From Bacteroidota bacterium (GTDB lineage: Bacteria; Bacteroidota; Ignavibacteria; Kryptoniales; JAKASW01): 64,000 nucleotides of DNA. The DNA lies in the NCBI GenBank assembly GCA_021789975.1, contig JAJYIT010000011.1:52691-116690 (forward strand), read 5' to 3'. The stretch's first letter is position 1. Each line of letters starts with the position of its first letter. The notes below the pieces were generated by a model, which ran no database searches, had not been told where the DNA came from, and saw only the letters and a program-made list of their open reading frames with translations. Positions 1 to 9,360 of the stretch are shown piece by piece. A program made the translations under genes and the position numbers.

Positions 1-216
1 TTGCGTTATCCTCATACCGGTCACGGTATACCAGTGTGCGTACCCACCCAAAACGGGCACGGGTGCCTCCACCCATGCCCGAAGAGCGACGACGGGCGGA
101 ATCACATCAGCACGTTGAGGCGCAGGTTCAGTCGCTAACGAGACAATGGAGTCCAAACCTGCCGGCGGCTTCTCGTGCTCAGCAAAATGAAAATTGGTTT
201 ATCCTAAAATCCAAAG

Positions 217-1434
217 ATGAACTACAAAGTGTCTGAAGAGAAGAATCGAAGAAACGGTATTATCCTTATTGGAGCGCAGAGAATCACCAGAAGTGTCGCC
301 GCTGGTATGATCAACGTGGCATTTCCTTACTACATATTGAGCACATTGCATTATGGGGCATTTGTAATTGGTCTCATCTATGTGTCGGCGACCGTGGCAA
401 CTGCTGTCCTCGGATATTTATCCGGGATTTCCACAGATGTTTGGGGGAAACGGGGCACACTGGTATTGGCTAGTCTGCTGCTTCCCGTGAGTGCGATCAT
501 GGTTTATATTTCATCCAGTCTGTGGATGATAATCCCCGCGGCGATGGTGGGGGGGTACTCTGCGACCGGCTCGCTTGCGGGAGGTGGAATTGGTGGAGCC
601 GTAGCGCCAATACAGAGTGCTGTGCTCGCAAACCTGACTGCGGATGATAAAAGGACAAAGTATTTTTCGTTTTTCACTTTCCTGTCCGGGGCAACCGCTG
701 CTCTCGGCGCCCTGCTGGCAAAGGCATTCGATGTGCGAGATATCTTTCTCGCTGCTGCCATCCTATCTTCAGTGGGTCTCCCAGGACTCTGGTATCTCAA
801 AGTCGAAGAAGCCCGCGGAAAGATCGGAAGGTTGAAGACCGGATCTACAATAGGGAAATTTACGCTCACCGGAATGCTCAACGGCCTTTCTCAGGGACTC
901 ATCGTCCCGTTTTTGATACCCTTCTTCGTCCTGGTATATCATGTTCCAAAATCGGAAATGTCCGAGTATGCATTCCTCAGTGGACTGCTGGGATCGTTCG
1001 CGATTTTAGGCGCCCCGCTCCTCGAAAAGTATTTCGGCTTCGTGAAGAGCATAGTCTTTACGCGCGGCATTGGGACTTTGCTCTTCATAGTTTTCCCAAT
1101 AGTAAGGTTTCTACCAATATCCGTAATCATATACATAATCGGTCCTGCACTCCGAGTTGCTGCATTACCGATCCAGCAGTCGGAGCTAACAAAGAGGGTA
1201 GACGAAGATGAGATGGGCAGAGCGTTGGGGATTAACCAGGTCGCAAGGCTTGCAGCTTCATCGACCGGCACCGGCCTCAGCGGCTATCTTATGGAAGGTG
1301 CGCTCTTTGAAATCCCCTTCTTCATTTACGGGATAATAATGGCGGCAAACCTGTACCTCTATATCAGATTTTTCGGGGTAAAATCCGGCATTAGGACGGA
1401 GGCTGTTCGGAGCGATGAAATGGAAGTGAAATGA
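217..1434 (+). CDS. MFS transporter
   Basis: This is a 405-residue polytopic inner-membrane protein of the major facilitator superfamily. About 11-12 hydrophobic segments run through the whole length. A cytoplasmic-loop motif, SGISTDVWGKRGTL, follows the second helix and resembles the MFS loop 2-3 signature (GxxxDrxGrr). Glycine-rich helices around residues 110-130 (GGYSATGSLAGGGIGGAV) are typical of drug or metabolite exporters of this superfamily. The substrate cannot be read from the sequence. The start ATG is the first in the frame and has no strong ribosome-binding site. The gene converges on the bacilliredoxin gene, which ends one base after its stop codon, with no room for a separate terminator. 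Confidence 0.85.
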   Translation: MNYKVSEEKNRRNGIILIGAQRITRSVAAGMINVAFPYYILSTLHYGAFVIGLIYVSATVATAVLGYLSGISTDVWGKRGTLVLASLLLPVSAIMVYISSSLWMIIPAAMVGGYSATGSLAGGGIGGAVAPIQSAVLANLTADDKRTKYFSFFTFLSGATAALGALLAKAFDVRDIFLAAAILSSVGLPGLWYLKVEEARGKIGRLKTGSTIGKFTLTGMLNGLSQGLIVPFLIPFFVLVYHVPKSEMSEYAFLSGLLGSFAILGAPLLEKYFGFVKSIVFTRGIGTLLFIVFPIVRFLPISVIIYIIGPALRVAALPIQQSELTKRVDEDEMGRALGINQVARLAASSTGTGLSGYLMEGALFEIPFFIYGIIMAANLYLYIRFFGVKSGIRTEAVRSDEMEVK

Positions 1435-1860
1435 CTATTCCCTACAATAAGCTTCAAACGTGCTCTTGAGCTGCTCTGCCACTTTCTCGGGAGATCTTCT
1501 TTCTATCTCACTCCTATGAATTATATTTATGAACTTTCCGTCCTTGAAGAGGGCAAATGATGGAGACGATGGCGGTTCGTTGGTGAAATAGCTGCGTGCC
1601 CTTTCCGTTGCCTCTCTATCCTGTCCTGCAAATACCGTTGTCAGTTTGTCCGGCACCGTCTTTTCCCCGAGCGCCATCGTCAGAGCAGGCTTTGCTATTC
1701 CACCTGCGCATCCGCAAGTTGAATTGACGAACACCAGCAGAGTACCTTTCGAACTCATAATCGCTTTATCAACTTCGTCGGGAGTCCGCAATTCCTCAAG
1801 GCCCAGCATCCTGATCTCTTTCCGCATTTCTTCTATGAATAAATCAAATGTCGCCGACAT
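1435..1860 (-). CDS. BrxA/BrxB-type bacilliredoxin
   Basis: Small thioredoxin-fold protein of the YphP/YqiW (bacilliredoxin) family, which in Firmicutes reduces mixed disulfides between proteins and the low-molecular-weight thiol bacillithiol. The diagnostic CGC motif is present (VNSTCGCAGG), followed by the family's conserved KPALTMAL-like helix and a C-terminal FKDGKFI strand. I start it at the ATG giving MSATFDLFIEEM because an AGGAGA ribosome-binding site lies five bases upstream. The frame stays open for ten more codons to position 1890, but that extension adds no recognised sequence. It lies downstream of the phosphohexomutase on the same strand after a gap of about 230 bases. Confidence 0.88.
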   Translation of the reverse strand: MSATFDLFIEEMRKEIRMLGLEELRTPDEVDKAIMSSKGTLLVFVNSTCGCAGGIAKPALTMALGEKTVPDKLTTVFAGQDREATERARSYFTNEPPSSPSFALFKDGKFINIIHRSEIERRSPEKVAEQLKSTFEAYCRE

Positions 1861-2092
1861 GATTATCTCCTGTCTTTCTTCCTTAAACAATCGAGATTAT
1901 CAATTTGGTTTCTGACCACAAACGAACCCGAACTTTTTTCAAGAATGGACCGGCGAGCCGGTTCTTGATCAGGGGAGATTTAGTCTCTACCCCCACGTTG
2001 AGTAGTGGGGCTAATATATTGTCTTGAAATTTATTGCTGTTTCCAAAGGCTTACAACGACGGAGGTCGCCATCTGCGCTTGCGCAGTCAGGA

Positions 2093-3493
2093 TTATAGAT
2101 TTGTTACGGCTTCCAGTATCTTGTCGACTTTGTCTTTGGAATCTGCCTCACAATAGTATCTGATAAGCGGTTCGGTCCCTGATGCGCGCACAAGCATCCA
2201 ACCGCCATCGGCAAAAAAGTACTTGTACCCGTCAATTGTGAGGACATGATCGATCTTGTGTCCGGCGACCTCCTTCAGACCTTTCTTCAACTTGCCGAGA
2301 ACTTTCTGCTTGTACTGCTCGGTAGTCCGAGTATCGATTCTCCTATAAATGTGCGGGCCAACCTGATCGAAGAGCTCTTTCACAAGCTCCCCTAGCGTCC
2401 GTTCACGCCTGGCCATCATTTCGCAGATCGTCAATCCGAGGAAGAGTCCATCTCGTTCGGGTATGTGACCTTTCAGTCCGACTCCTCCGCTTTCCTCGCC
2501 TCCGATCAGGACATCCCGTGATATCATTACCGATGCGACATGTTTGAACCCAACGGGAAGCTCAGTGAGTTTCAACCCATATATCTTAGCAAGTTTATCC
2601 GGCATCTCTCCGACCGAGACAGTCTTGACGACCTCTCCTCTAACGCCTTTTGTTTCATACATGTACTTCAGAAGAAGTGCGTATACTTCCTGCGGCCCGA
2701 CAAAGTTTCCGTGCTCGTCAACCGCCCCGATCCTGTCGGCATCACCGTCCGTGGCGAGTCCAACGTTGTAGTTTCCCTGAGGGACAAATTTCATTAATTC
2801 GCCCAAGTGTGCCGCGATAGGTTCCGGGTGCTCACCGCCGAACGACGGGTTGAATTCGTTGTGTATGACTACCGCGTCCTCGATCAACTGTCTCAGGATT
2901 CCCTGTCCTGCGCCATACATCGCATCGTGGGCAATTCTCAGACGCGCAGACTTAATGGCATTGATGTCGATTTTCTTCCTGAGGTCATCGACATATATCT
3001 GGCGCAGATTTGATCTTGTGATCAGCCCCTTCTTGCTGAGATCCGAGAAACTCTTCTTGATTCCTTCAAGCGACTTTTTCGAAAGTGCATTGGCCTCTTT
3101 TTCAACTCTTGCAACGTACTCTACTTCTTCAGGTCCTCCGAAATCGGCCTTCAGCTTGAACCCATTGTACCTTGCAGGATTGTGACTGGCAGTTATGACA
3201 ACGCCTCCTGCGGCATCAAACTTCGGTATGGCCAGAGATAAGGCTGGTGTCGGACAATATCCGTCGGACAGAGTCACCTTCAGGCCTGTATTGGCTATCA
3301 CTTCCGCTGTTCTCTCCGCAAATTCCTGTGAGAGGAATCTCGTATCGTAGCCGATAAGAACTCCGTTCTTCGACTTCTTGTGCCGCTTGTAGAATCTTCC
3401 TGTTGCGAGTGCGACCCTTGAGACATTCTCAAAAGTGTAATCCTGTGCTATGACGCCGCGCCAGCCGTCAGTCCCGAACTTGATCTTTGCCAT
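2093..3493 (-). CDS. phosphoglucomutase/phosphomannomutase family protein
   Basis: A 466-residue alpha-D-phosphohexomutase that interconverts hexose 1- and 6-phosphates in the cytoplasm. All four family signatures are visible in order: the phosphoserine loop TASHNPARYNGFK, the Mg-binding loop DGDADRIG, the sugar-specificity loop GGEESGGVG, and the phosphate-binding loop RASGTEPLIRYY. The length is normal for the family. The GEESGG form of the sugar loop is shared by phosphoglucomutases and bifunctional PGM/PMM enzymes, so glucose 1-phosphate and mannose 1-phosphate both remain possible substrates. It is divergently arranged with the sensor kinase across a gap of about 190 bases, which must hold both promoters. 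Confidence 0.9.
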   Translation of the reverse strand: MAKIKFGTDGWRGVIAQDYTFENVSRVALATGRFYKRHKKSKNGVLIGYDTRFLSQEFAERTAEVIANTGLKVTLSDGYCPTPALSLAIPKFDAAGGVVITASHNPARYNGFKLKADFGGPEEVEYVARVEKEANALSKKSLEGIKKSFSDLSKKGLITRSNLRQIYVDDLRKKIDINAIKSARLRIAHDAMYGAGQGILRQLIEDAVVIHNEFNPSFGGEHPEPIAAHLGELMKFVPQGNYNVGLATDGDADRIGAVDEHGNFVGPQEVYALLLKYMYETKGVRGEVVKTVSVGEMPDKLAKIYGLKLTELPVGFKHVASVMISRDVLIGGEESGGVGLKGHIPERDGLFLGLTICEMMARRERTLGELVKELFDQVGPHIYRRIDTRTTEQYKQKVLGKLKKGLKEVAGHKIDHVLTIDGYKYFFADGGWMLVRASGTEPLIRYYCEADSKDKVDKILEAVTNL

Positions 3494-3680
3494 GATGGAT
3501 CCTCCGATTATAGTAAAAGTAAAATAAAATCCAGGACGCTAAGTTTCAACAATTCCGCCCATTCTGCGCGAGTTTAGTTCGTTTTTTTCACTAATTAACC
3601 GGGAAAATATTCCGACTAAGAAGATATGGAGGTATTGAACAAACTTTTCCAACTTAAGAAAAGGCCACCACTGTTTTGTC

Positions 3681-6600
3681 ATGAGTAGTGGCGTGAATTC
3701 GACATATCGGGATCGTGAAGCCGGGTCACGATATTCGGGAAAGCTCCTTGTAAAGACTTTTAGAAATTTGCTGCTTGCGGTTACGGCATTGATAGCCATT
3801 GTCGCCGTTTACCGGATAAGCACGGGAGGATTTCCCGACTATTTTAAGCCCGTAGATTTCTCAACTTTTCCGAAAGGACCGGTCCCTCAGTTTGCAGACA
3901 ACATAATGCCGTACGGCTTTGAAGGAAATTCGTTGACTCCTGCATTCGCAGACGTAGGACCTGTGGGGAAGCGTGCGATCTGTTTCAAAATAGACAACGG
4001 TTCAAATGCCTGGTCGGGAGTGTCTTTCAATTGGAGAGACATTGGTGTGATTCCTGCGAGTGCTTCCCTATATATACTTTGGCGTGGAATACCCAGGGGT
4101 AACAGGGTACTAGTGGATCTTACAGTTGGGGGCGGGCCTAGTGACACGCTGAGTACTTCAGGCACTAATTACTTCGTCTATTTAAACTCGCCACCAGAAA
4201 GATGGACGACCATATCAGTCCCTCTGACCGATTTCAAACTCAACCCGCACCAACCAGACACTTCAAAAGTTATAGAGAAGTTCGATCCGCGGAGAATTAG
4301 CAAGCTAAGCTTTACATTCTGGCCTGAGACAAAATCATCGCTGGAGATCGCAAGTGTCAAATTCGCCTGGGGAGAAGGGAACTGGTACCCGATAGGCCTC
4401 ATCGCCTGCGTATTTCTCCTTGGTATTCTGCTTTCATCGAGAACTACCGAGGAAAGAGTATTAAGGCAAACGAAATTGGATTTCACTTCAAGCGCCGTAC
4501 TTGCCCGGGTCGCTTTTATTCTGGTTGCATTCGCGCTCTTTGCGAAATCTCTTTCGCAGGCTTCATCTGCACCTGCCTTGAGTTCACAGGCTATATATCT
4601 TCTTTTCGTTGGTTCAATACTTGCAGACGAGTTTCTAAGCAAATACTTATCGGGTAAAGTATTGCCCACCCTTAAGTACTCTGTAATCCTGGCGCTAGGG
4701 TGGTATTTGAAGGTTACTCTTAACCCGGTTGAGTTAATTTTCTTGCTCTCTATAGCTTTTCTTCCAATCGTCCTATACAGGTCCAAGCTCATTCTCTTCG
4801 GTCTTCCGGCATCTGCCCTTTTCGTACTGTTAAGCGATTCCATTATTAGAACGCAAAGCACAATTTTGCCCGGCCTGCTGGTAATATCCTCCCTCACTTT
4901 GTTGACAGTATTCATAAGAGAAACGCTGGCGCGTGACGAGGCTGTAAAGGAAGCCGGCTTCGCACTCTCTCTTTACGGCGAAATCATGGAAACCACCTCG
5001 GACGCAATCTTTCTCACTGACCTCGAAGGCAAAGTCGAACGCGTCAACACTGGGTTCGAACTCCTCATTGGTTATTCTGAATATGAGATTGTCGGCAAAA
5101 ATATCTCCGTGGTAGTTTATCCTGACGATTTGCATCTTTTGCGCAACCTATCGTGCTCTTCCGAGAGTGACAAAAGACAGAGACTAACTAATGCTCGTCT
5201 TGTCACCAAATCTGGCGACATACGATCGGTGTTGCTAAGGGAAGCCCCCATAATTCGAAACGGGAATTGTACCGGGCATCAGGCGGTCGCTACGGATATC
5301 ACCGACAGGAAAAAGGCAGAAGAGTCGGTGCGGGAACTCAATGAATTCAACGAAATGCTCATACGAACACTCCCGTTCGGCATATCAATCGTCGATGAGA
5401 ACGGACTTGTGATGTTCATGAGTGAGAATCTCAAAGAGAAGCTCGGTCCCGGGATGGAAGGGAAAAAATGTTGGACTGTTTACAAAGACGATTCAAAGCA
5501 ATGCGAAGGATGTCCGCTAAAAGATGGCCAGAAATCAGGGGATTCTGCCACGATGGAAATTCAAGGCGCACTCGGCGGGAGAACTCTTCAAGTGAGTCGG
5601 ACAGGTCTGGTTTACAAAGGCAAGCAGGCCATTCTTGAGGTATTTCAGGACATCACAGAAAGCAAGGCTCTGCAGGCGAGATTCTTGCAGGCCCAGAAAA
5701 TGGAGAGCCTGGGTACTCTTGCCAGCGGCATCGCTCACGATTTCAACAACATTCTTGGGATAATACTCGGGCACGCTTCTATGATCGAGTCACGTCTTGA
5801 TCATTCTGATCCTCTCTCGAAGAGTTTTGCCACAGTTACAAAGGCGGCGGAGCGAGGTGCTTCGCTGGTGCGTCAGATGCTGACCTTTGCAAGAAAGTCC
5901 AATATTAATTTTGCACCGGTGAACATCAACGATTCTGTTCGTGAAATGCAGCGACTGTTTGCTGAGACCTTTCCAAAAACAATGCAACTCGTCTGCAATA
6001 TTGCCGAAGACTTGCCGCAGATTAATGGCGACCATAACCAGATACACCAATCACTCCTCAACCTTTGCGTTAACGCCAGAGACGCGATGTCCGGAACCGG
6101 GACTGTCACCATTTCAACCCGGGCTGTTTCCGGGGAATCGCTAGCCGCGCAATTTCCGAATGCAATATTTCCCCGGTATGTCGTCCTTGAGGTCGGCGAT
6201 AACGGAACTGGGATGGATGGTGAAACGCTCAAACATATTTTTGAGCCTTTCTTCACCACCAAAGAACAAGGCAAAGGCACCGGGCTGGGTTTGGCGGTTG
6301 TGTTCGGGATTATGGAAAAGCACGACGGATTTATCGACGTCAGTAGTCAGACCGGTGCTGGAACGACGATGTACTTGTACTTCCCCGTTAAAATATCGGC
6401 AGAAGAGTCGGTTACCCGGGACTCTGCGGAACAGGAATCGGCCGGCGGGAAGGAAACCATCCTTCTCGTGGAAGACGAGGAGATGCTGCGCGAGCTTGCC
6501 GTAGACATACTGACGTCAAAGGGGTACGGTGTCGTAACCGCATCCGACGGTGAGGAGGCTGTGCACGTTTTTGAGTGCAACAGCCGCGACGTCTCTTTGG

Positions 6601-6815
6601 TCCTATCGGACCTTGGTCTACCCAAACTAGGGGGTAAGGAAGTTCTGAAGAGAATCAGGCATCTTGACTCTTCAATCAAATTCATAGTGGCTTCCGGCTA
6701 TCTTGATCCTAAAGAGAAATCAGACCTGCTTAGGTGCGGAGTATCGGACATTATCTCCAAACCGTATACTCCAAAATGTCTTGCGAAGACTGTAAGAGAA
6801 GTATTGGACAATTAA
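3681..6815 (+). CDS. hybrid sensor histidine kinase with ectodomain, PAS domains and receiver
   Basis: A 1044-residue membrane-bound hybrid kinase. It has one N-terminal membrane helix (about residues 27-47), a roughly 185-residue extracytoplasmic region rich in beta strands, and then a cluster of about six membrane helices (about 238-420). Two PAS regions (about 432-545 and 555-655) lead to the kinase core. The H box is GIAHDFNNILG with phospho-accepting His686. The N box is NLCVNARDAM, and the G boxes are VGDNGTGMDG and GKGTGLGLAVV. A C-terminal receiver carries the acidic EDEE pair, the probable phospho-Asp977 in LSDLGLPKLGG, and a conserved Lys before its last helix. No DNA-binding partner is adjacent, so it probably signals through a distant phosphotransfer protein or regulator. 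The start lacks a strong ribosome-binding site. Confidence 0.9.
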   Translation: MSSGVNSTYRDREAGSRYSGKLLVKTFRNLLLAVTALIAIVAVYRISTGGFPDYFKPVDFSTFPKGPVPQFADNIMPYGFEGNSLTPAFADVGPVGKRAICFKIDNGSNAWSGVSFNWRDIGVIPASASLYILWRGIPRGNRVLVDLTVGGGPSDTLSTSGTNYFVYLNSPPERWTTISVPLTDFKLNPHQPDTSKVIEKFDPRRISKLSFTFWPETKSSLEIASVKFAWGEGNWYPIGLIACVFLLGILLSSRTTEERVLRQTKLDFTSSAVLARVAFILVAFALFAKSLSQASSAPALSSQAIYLLFVGSILADEFLSKYLSGKVLPTLKYSVILALGWYLKVTLNPVELIFLLSIAFLPIVLYRSKLILFGLPASALFVLLSDSIIRTQSTILPGLLVISSLTLLTVFIRETLARDEAVKEAGFALSLYGEIMETTSDAIFLTDLEGKVERVNTGFELLIGYSEYEIVGKNISVVVYPDDLHLLRNLSCSSESDKRQRLTNARLVTKSGDIRSVLLREAPIIRNGNCTGHQAVATDITDRKKAEESVRELNEFNEMLIRTLPFGISIVDENGLVMFMSENLKEKLGPGMEGKKCWTVYKDDSKQCEGCPLKDGQKSGDSATMEIQGALGGRTLQVSRTGLVYKGKQAILEVFQDITESKALQARFLQAQKMESLGTLASGIAHDFNNILGIILGHASMIESRLDHSDPLSKSFATVTKAAERGASLVRQMLTFARKSNINFAPVNINDSVREMQRLFAETFPKTMQLVCNIAEDLPQINGDHNQIHQSLLNLCVNARDAMSGTGTVTISTRAVSGESLAAQFPNAIFPRYVVLEVGDNGTGMDGETLKHIFEPFFTTKEQGKGTGLGLAVVFGIMEKHDGFIDVSSQTGAGTTMYLYFPVKISAEESVTRDSAEQESAGGKETILLVEDEEMLRELAVDILTSKGYGVVTASDGEEAVHVFECNSRDVSLVLSDLGLPKLGGKEVLKRIRHLDSSIKFIVASGYLDPKEKSDLLRCGVSDIISKPYTPKCLAKTVREVLDN

Positions 6816-6893
6816 CAAGGCTGCATCTCACCTAAGCTCCCTCCATCTTTGTCCGACCGAGACTGCCGTCTTTTCCCACATTTTCCGCGTTCA

Positions 6894-6922
6894 TTGCTTG
6901 GAATGTACTCCAATAATATATT
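6894..6922 (+). promoter_or_regulatory. putative sigma70-like promoter for the ygfZ-like operon
   Basis: TTGCTT and TATATT are separated by exactly 17 bases, and the -10 box matches five of six consensus positions. The site sits 24 bases upstream of the ygfZ-like start codon, which is also preceded by a GAGGAG ribosome-binding site. It could drive the overlapping gene string that follows. The -35 match is weak (three of six), so this is a suggestion only. Confidence 0.4.
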
Positions 6923-6946
6923 AGCTCATCAGTAGAGGAGTCATGA

Positions 6947-8056
6947 ATGCCTGAGAGCAATATCGCGGAAGTTCACGAGAGACTCGGCGCCCAATTACTT
7001 CAGATAGATGGGATATCACTTCCTGAAAAATATTCCTCGGTGGAGGAGGAATGTTTAACCGTTAGAAAATCTTCGGCGTTGTTCGATATATCTCACTTCG
7101 GCAGAGTGCTCTTGACCGGGAAGGATAGTCTTGAGTTCCTAAACAGGATCTCCACAAATGATCTGAACGGCTTGCGGCCAGGGATGGGTAAGCAGACTTT
7201 TCTTACCACCGAGAAAGGAAGAATAGTGGACCTCTGCACTGCGTACCAGCGCGAAGAGGGGATTCTATTGCTCACCAGCCCCGGTAACTCTGAAAAGGTG
7301 ATGAAGTGGATGGAGAAGTTCATCGTTTCGGAGGATGTGAAAGTTCGTGATGTCTCCGGTGAAGTAGCGTTATTTCTTGTTGCAGGCCCGATGGCGCCGG
7401 AATTCCTCAAGGAGACGGCATACTCCAGCTACAAAACGTTTTTAGATATCGAAAAGATGCGTCGCAACGATTTCATAAAGGCATTCGTTGGATCACGCGA
7501 AATAGTTCTCTCGAAGTCGAATCTTGTTATGATGAACGGGTACCTGATAATGGTGATCTCAGAATTTGCTTCCGGTATCTGGGAGGATCTCGTATATAGT
7601 TTGAGAAAACTCGGCGGGACGCCTGCGGGACTTCAAACGTTCGAGGTGCTTAGGATAGAAAACGGGACGCCGGTATTTCCGAACGAGTTGAATGAAGATG
7701 TTAATCCGCTCGAGGTCAATCTCCTCGATGCTGTGCACAACAACAAAGGGTGCTACATCGGACAGGAGGTTATTGCGAGACTTCAAACTTATGATAAGGT
7801 GCGAAAAAGGCTCGTGGGCCTTTTATCCACGTCGAAGCTCCCTCATGGCGGGAAGATCTTCGACCAGAAGCCTGCCGATACCGCCGGGACCGAAATAGGC
7901 GTCGTCACGAGTTCGGTGAAATCCCCCGGACTAGGGAAAGAGATTGCCCTCGGATACCTTTCGGTTAAGCACCTGGTACCCGGTTCGAAATACGCCGTGA
8001 AGGTCGGCAGCCGCAACGTCGAAGCAGAATTGTCTTCGTTACCCTTTCTCGTTTGA
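6947..8056 (+). CDS. ygfZ: YgfZ/GcvT-domain folate-binding protein
   Basis: A 369-residue member of the folate-binding YgfZ (IbaG/COG0354) family, related to the glycine-cleavage T protein. These proteins help assemble or repair certain iron-sulfur enzymes using tetrahydrofolate. The hallmark KGCYIGQEVIARLQTYDKV, with the conserved Cys, is present at about residues 265-283. The N-terminal GcvT-like fold (SALFDISHFGRVLLTG, FLNRISTNDL) is also clear. The GAGGAG ribosome-binding site six bases upstream supports this ATG. It is the first gene of a tightly packed string running to position 13835. Its stop codon overlaps the possible TTG start of the next gene, suggesting coupled translation. Confidence 0.88.
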   Translation: MPESNIAEVHERLGAQLLQIDGISLPEKYSSVEEECLTVRKSSALFDISHFGRVLLTGKDSLEFLNRISTNDLNGLRPGMGKQTFLTTEKGRIVDLCTAYQREEGILLLTSPGNSEKVMKWMEKFIVSEDVKVRDVSGEVALFLVAGPMAPEFLKETAYSSYKTFLDIEKMRRNDFIKAFVGSREIVLSKSNLVMMNGYLIMVISEFASGIWEDLVYSLRKLGGTPAGLQTFEVLRIENGTPVFPNELNEDVNPLEVNLLDAVHNNKGCYIGQEVIARLQTYDKVRKRLVGLLSTSKLPHGGKIFDQKPADTAGTEIGVVTSSVKSPGLGKEIALGYLSVKHLVPGSKYAVKVGSRNVEAELSSLPFLV

Positions 8057-8574
8057 CTCGGATGGAAGAATTCAAAGTAAGTACTTCGGAAGACAAAACC
8101 GCTGTTTATCGTGAGCTGCTTCCACAGCTTAGATCCCTGGTGGAGGCGGAAGAGGATTTCATCTCGAACGCAGCCAATGTATCGGCTGCCCTAAAGCAGG
8201 CACTCTCACACGTCTCCTGGGTCGGGTTTTATTTTCTTAGGAAAGGAGAATTGGTTTTGGGGCCTTTCCAGGGAAAAGTCGCATGCACCAGGATAAGAAT
8301 GGGTGCTGGAGTCTGCGGCACTGCTTTCGCACAAAGAAGGACTTTGGTAGTCCCTAATGTATATGAATTTCCCGGCCACATTTTCTGCGATTCAGATTCA
8401 AAGAGTGAGATTGTTGTCCCGCTCCTCAAAGACGGTCAACCTTTTGGAGTTCTCGATCTTGACAGCTCGGAGTACTCTTCCTTCGATTCTGTCGATTCAG
8501 CCAACCTGGAGATTGTGGCCGAAATTATCTCGGATTGTTACTCACAGTCGATCAAAGGATTGAATGGCGGTTAG
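8053..8574 (+). CDS. GAF-domain free methionine-(R)-sulfoxide reductase-like protein
   Basis: A 173-residue single GAF-domain protein closely matching the fRMsr (YebR/MsrC) family, which reduces free L-methionine-(R)-sulfoxide in the cytoplasm. The conserved core reads WVGFYFLRKGELVLGPFQGK. Three Cys sit at the positions used in the family's disulfide relay: ACTRI, GVCGTA and IFCDSDS. The SEIVVPL and GVLDLDS strands follow. The frame opens at a TTG overlapping the previous stop. An ATG three codons later (8062) is an equally good start. Its coupling to a YgfZ homologue fits a role in protection from oxidation, but that link is inference. Confidence 0.85.
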   Translation: MTRMEEFKVSTSEDKTAVYRELLPQLRSLVEAEEDFISNAANVSAALKQALSHVSWVGFYFLRKGELVLGPFQGKVACTRIRMGAGVCGTAFAQRRTLVVPNVYEFPGHIFCDSDSKSEIVVPLLKDGQPFGVLDLDSSEYSSFDSVDSANLEIVAEIISDCYSQSIKGLNGG

Positions 8575-9313
8575 TCCAGAGAATACAGGAAAGAGAAAGG
8601 TCGCGCTCGTCACGGGCAGTGGCAGACGACTTGGGCGACAGTCGGCTCTTGCGCTGGCGCGAGACGGGTGGGACATTGTCATAAATTACGCACATGCTGA
8701 GTCGGAAGCGGACCGGACAGTTGAAGAGATCATTGCTACCGGTACCGATGCTTTCGCCGTAAAGGCAGACATCACCGACTCAAGCGAAGTCGACGAAATG
8801 TTCAGGCTCACCCTTGCACGCTGCTCGCGACTGGATCTGCTCGTTAATAATGCCGCCATATTCCCGCGTGCTGCGGGATTCACAGAGTTGTCGAATGACT
8901 TGTGGAACAAAGTGATCTCGACCAATCTGACCGGCCAATTCTATTGCGCACGGGCAGCGGCGAAAGCCATGAACCGGTCCGGCGGTAAGATAATCAACTT
9001 CGCTTCACTCGGGGGAGTTCAGGTCTGGGCCGAACACATCGCGTACAACGTTGCAAAGGCGGGCGTCATAATGTTGACAAAAGCTCTCGCGAAATCCCTT
9101 GCACCGAAAATCACTGTGAATGCGATTGCTCCCGGCACAATTATAATAGCCGGGGAAGAGTCAGGTGACGTTAACCACATAGATGAGAAGAAAATTCCGC
9201 TTGGCCATTATGGTGGACCGGAAGACATCACCCGGGCCCTTCTTTATCTTGCCCATGCCGATTACGTTACCGGACAGATCTTATTTGTCGACGGAGGCAG
9301 AGCGATACTCTAA
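8564..9313 (+). CDS. SDR-family oxidoreductase, pteridine-reductase-like
   Basis: A 249-residue short-chain dehydrogenase/reductase. The N-terminal Rossmann motif is TGSGRRLG, the arginine-containing form seen in pteridine/dihydromonapterin reductases (PTR1, FolM) rather than the usual TGxxxGIG. NNAAIF, the catalytic Ser in NFASLGG and the YNVAK catalytic Tyr/Lys pair are all present. The C-terminal GQILFVDGG is typical of the family. It overlaps the preceding gene by 11 bases. A pterin substrate would fit a neighbouring folate-binding YgfZ protein. A 3-oxoacyl-ACP reductase role cannot be excluded from sequence alone. Confidence 0.85.
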   Translation: MAVSPENTGKRKVALVTGSGRRLGRQSALALARDGWDIVINYAHAESEADRTVEEIIATGTDAFAVKADITDSSEVDEMFRLTLARCSRLDLLVNNAAIFPRAAGFTELSNDLWNKVISTNLTGQFYCARAAAKAMNRSGGKIINFASLGGVQVWAEHIAYNVAKAGVIMLTKALAKSLAPKITVNAIAPGTIIIAGEESGDVNHIDEKKIPLGHYGGPEDITRALLYLAHADYVTGQILFVDGGRAIL

Positions 9314-9360
9314 TGAAGTTTCTAACGTGTGATTGTCCACTTGCAGAAAGGTGAATCACC

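Noticed and set aside
36..236. 66-codon open frame upstream of the MFS gene
   Set aside because: No family sequence, composition of a random frame, and it overlaps the MFS start. I see nothing else in 1-216.
1948..1970. Hairpin ACCGGC-GA-GCCGGT between the phosphohexomutase and bacilliredoxin genes, considered as a terminator
   Set aside because: The stem is real but no T-tract follows on the transcribed strand. It is too short to call.
4178..4915. 245-codon frame antisense to the sensor kinase
   Set aside because: It mirrors the kinase's membrane and ectodomain codons, and no motif or ribosome-binding site supports it.
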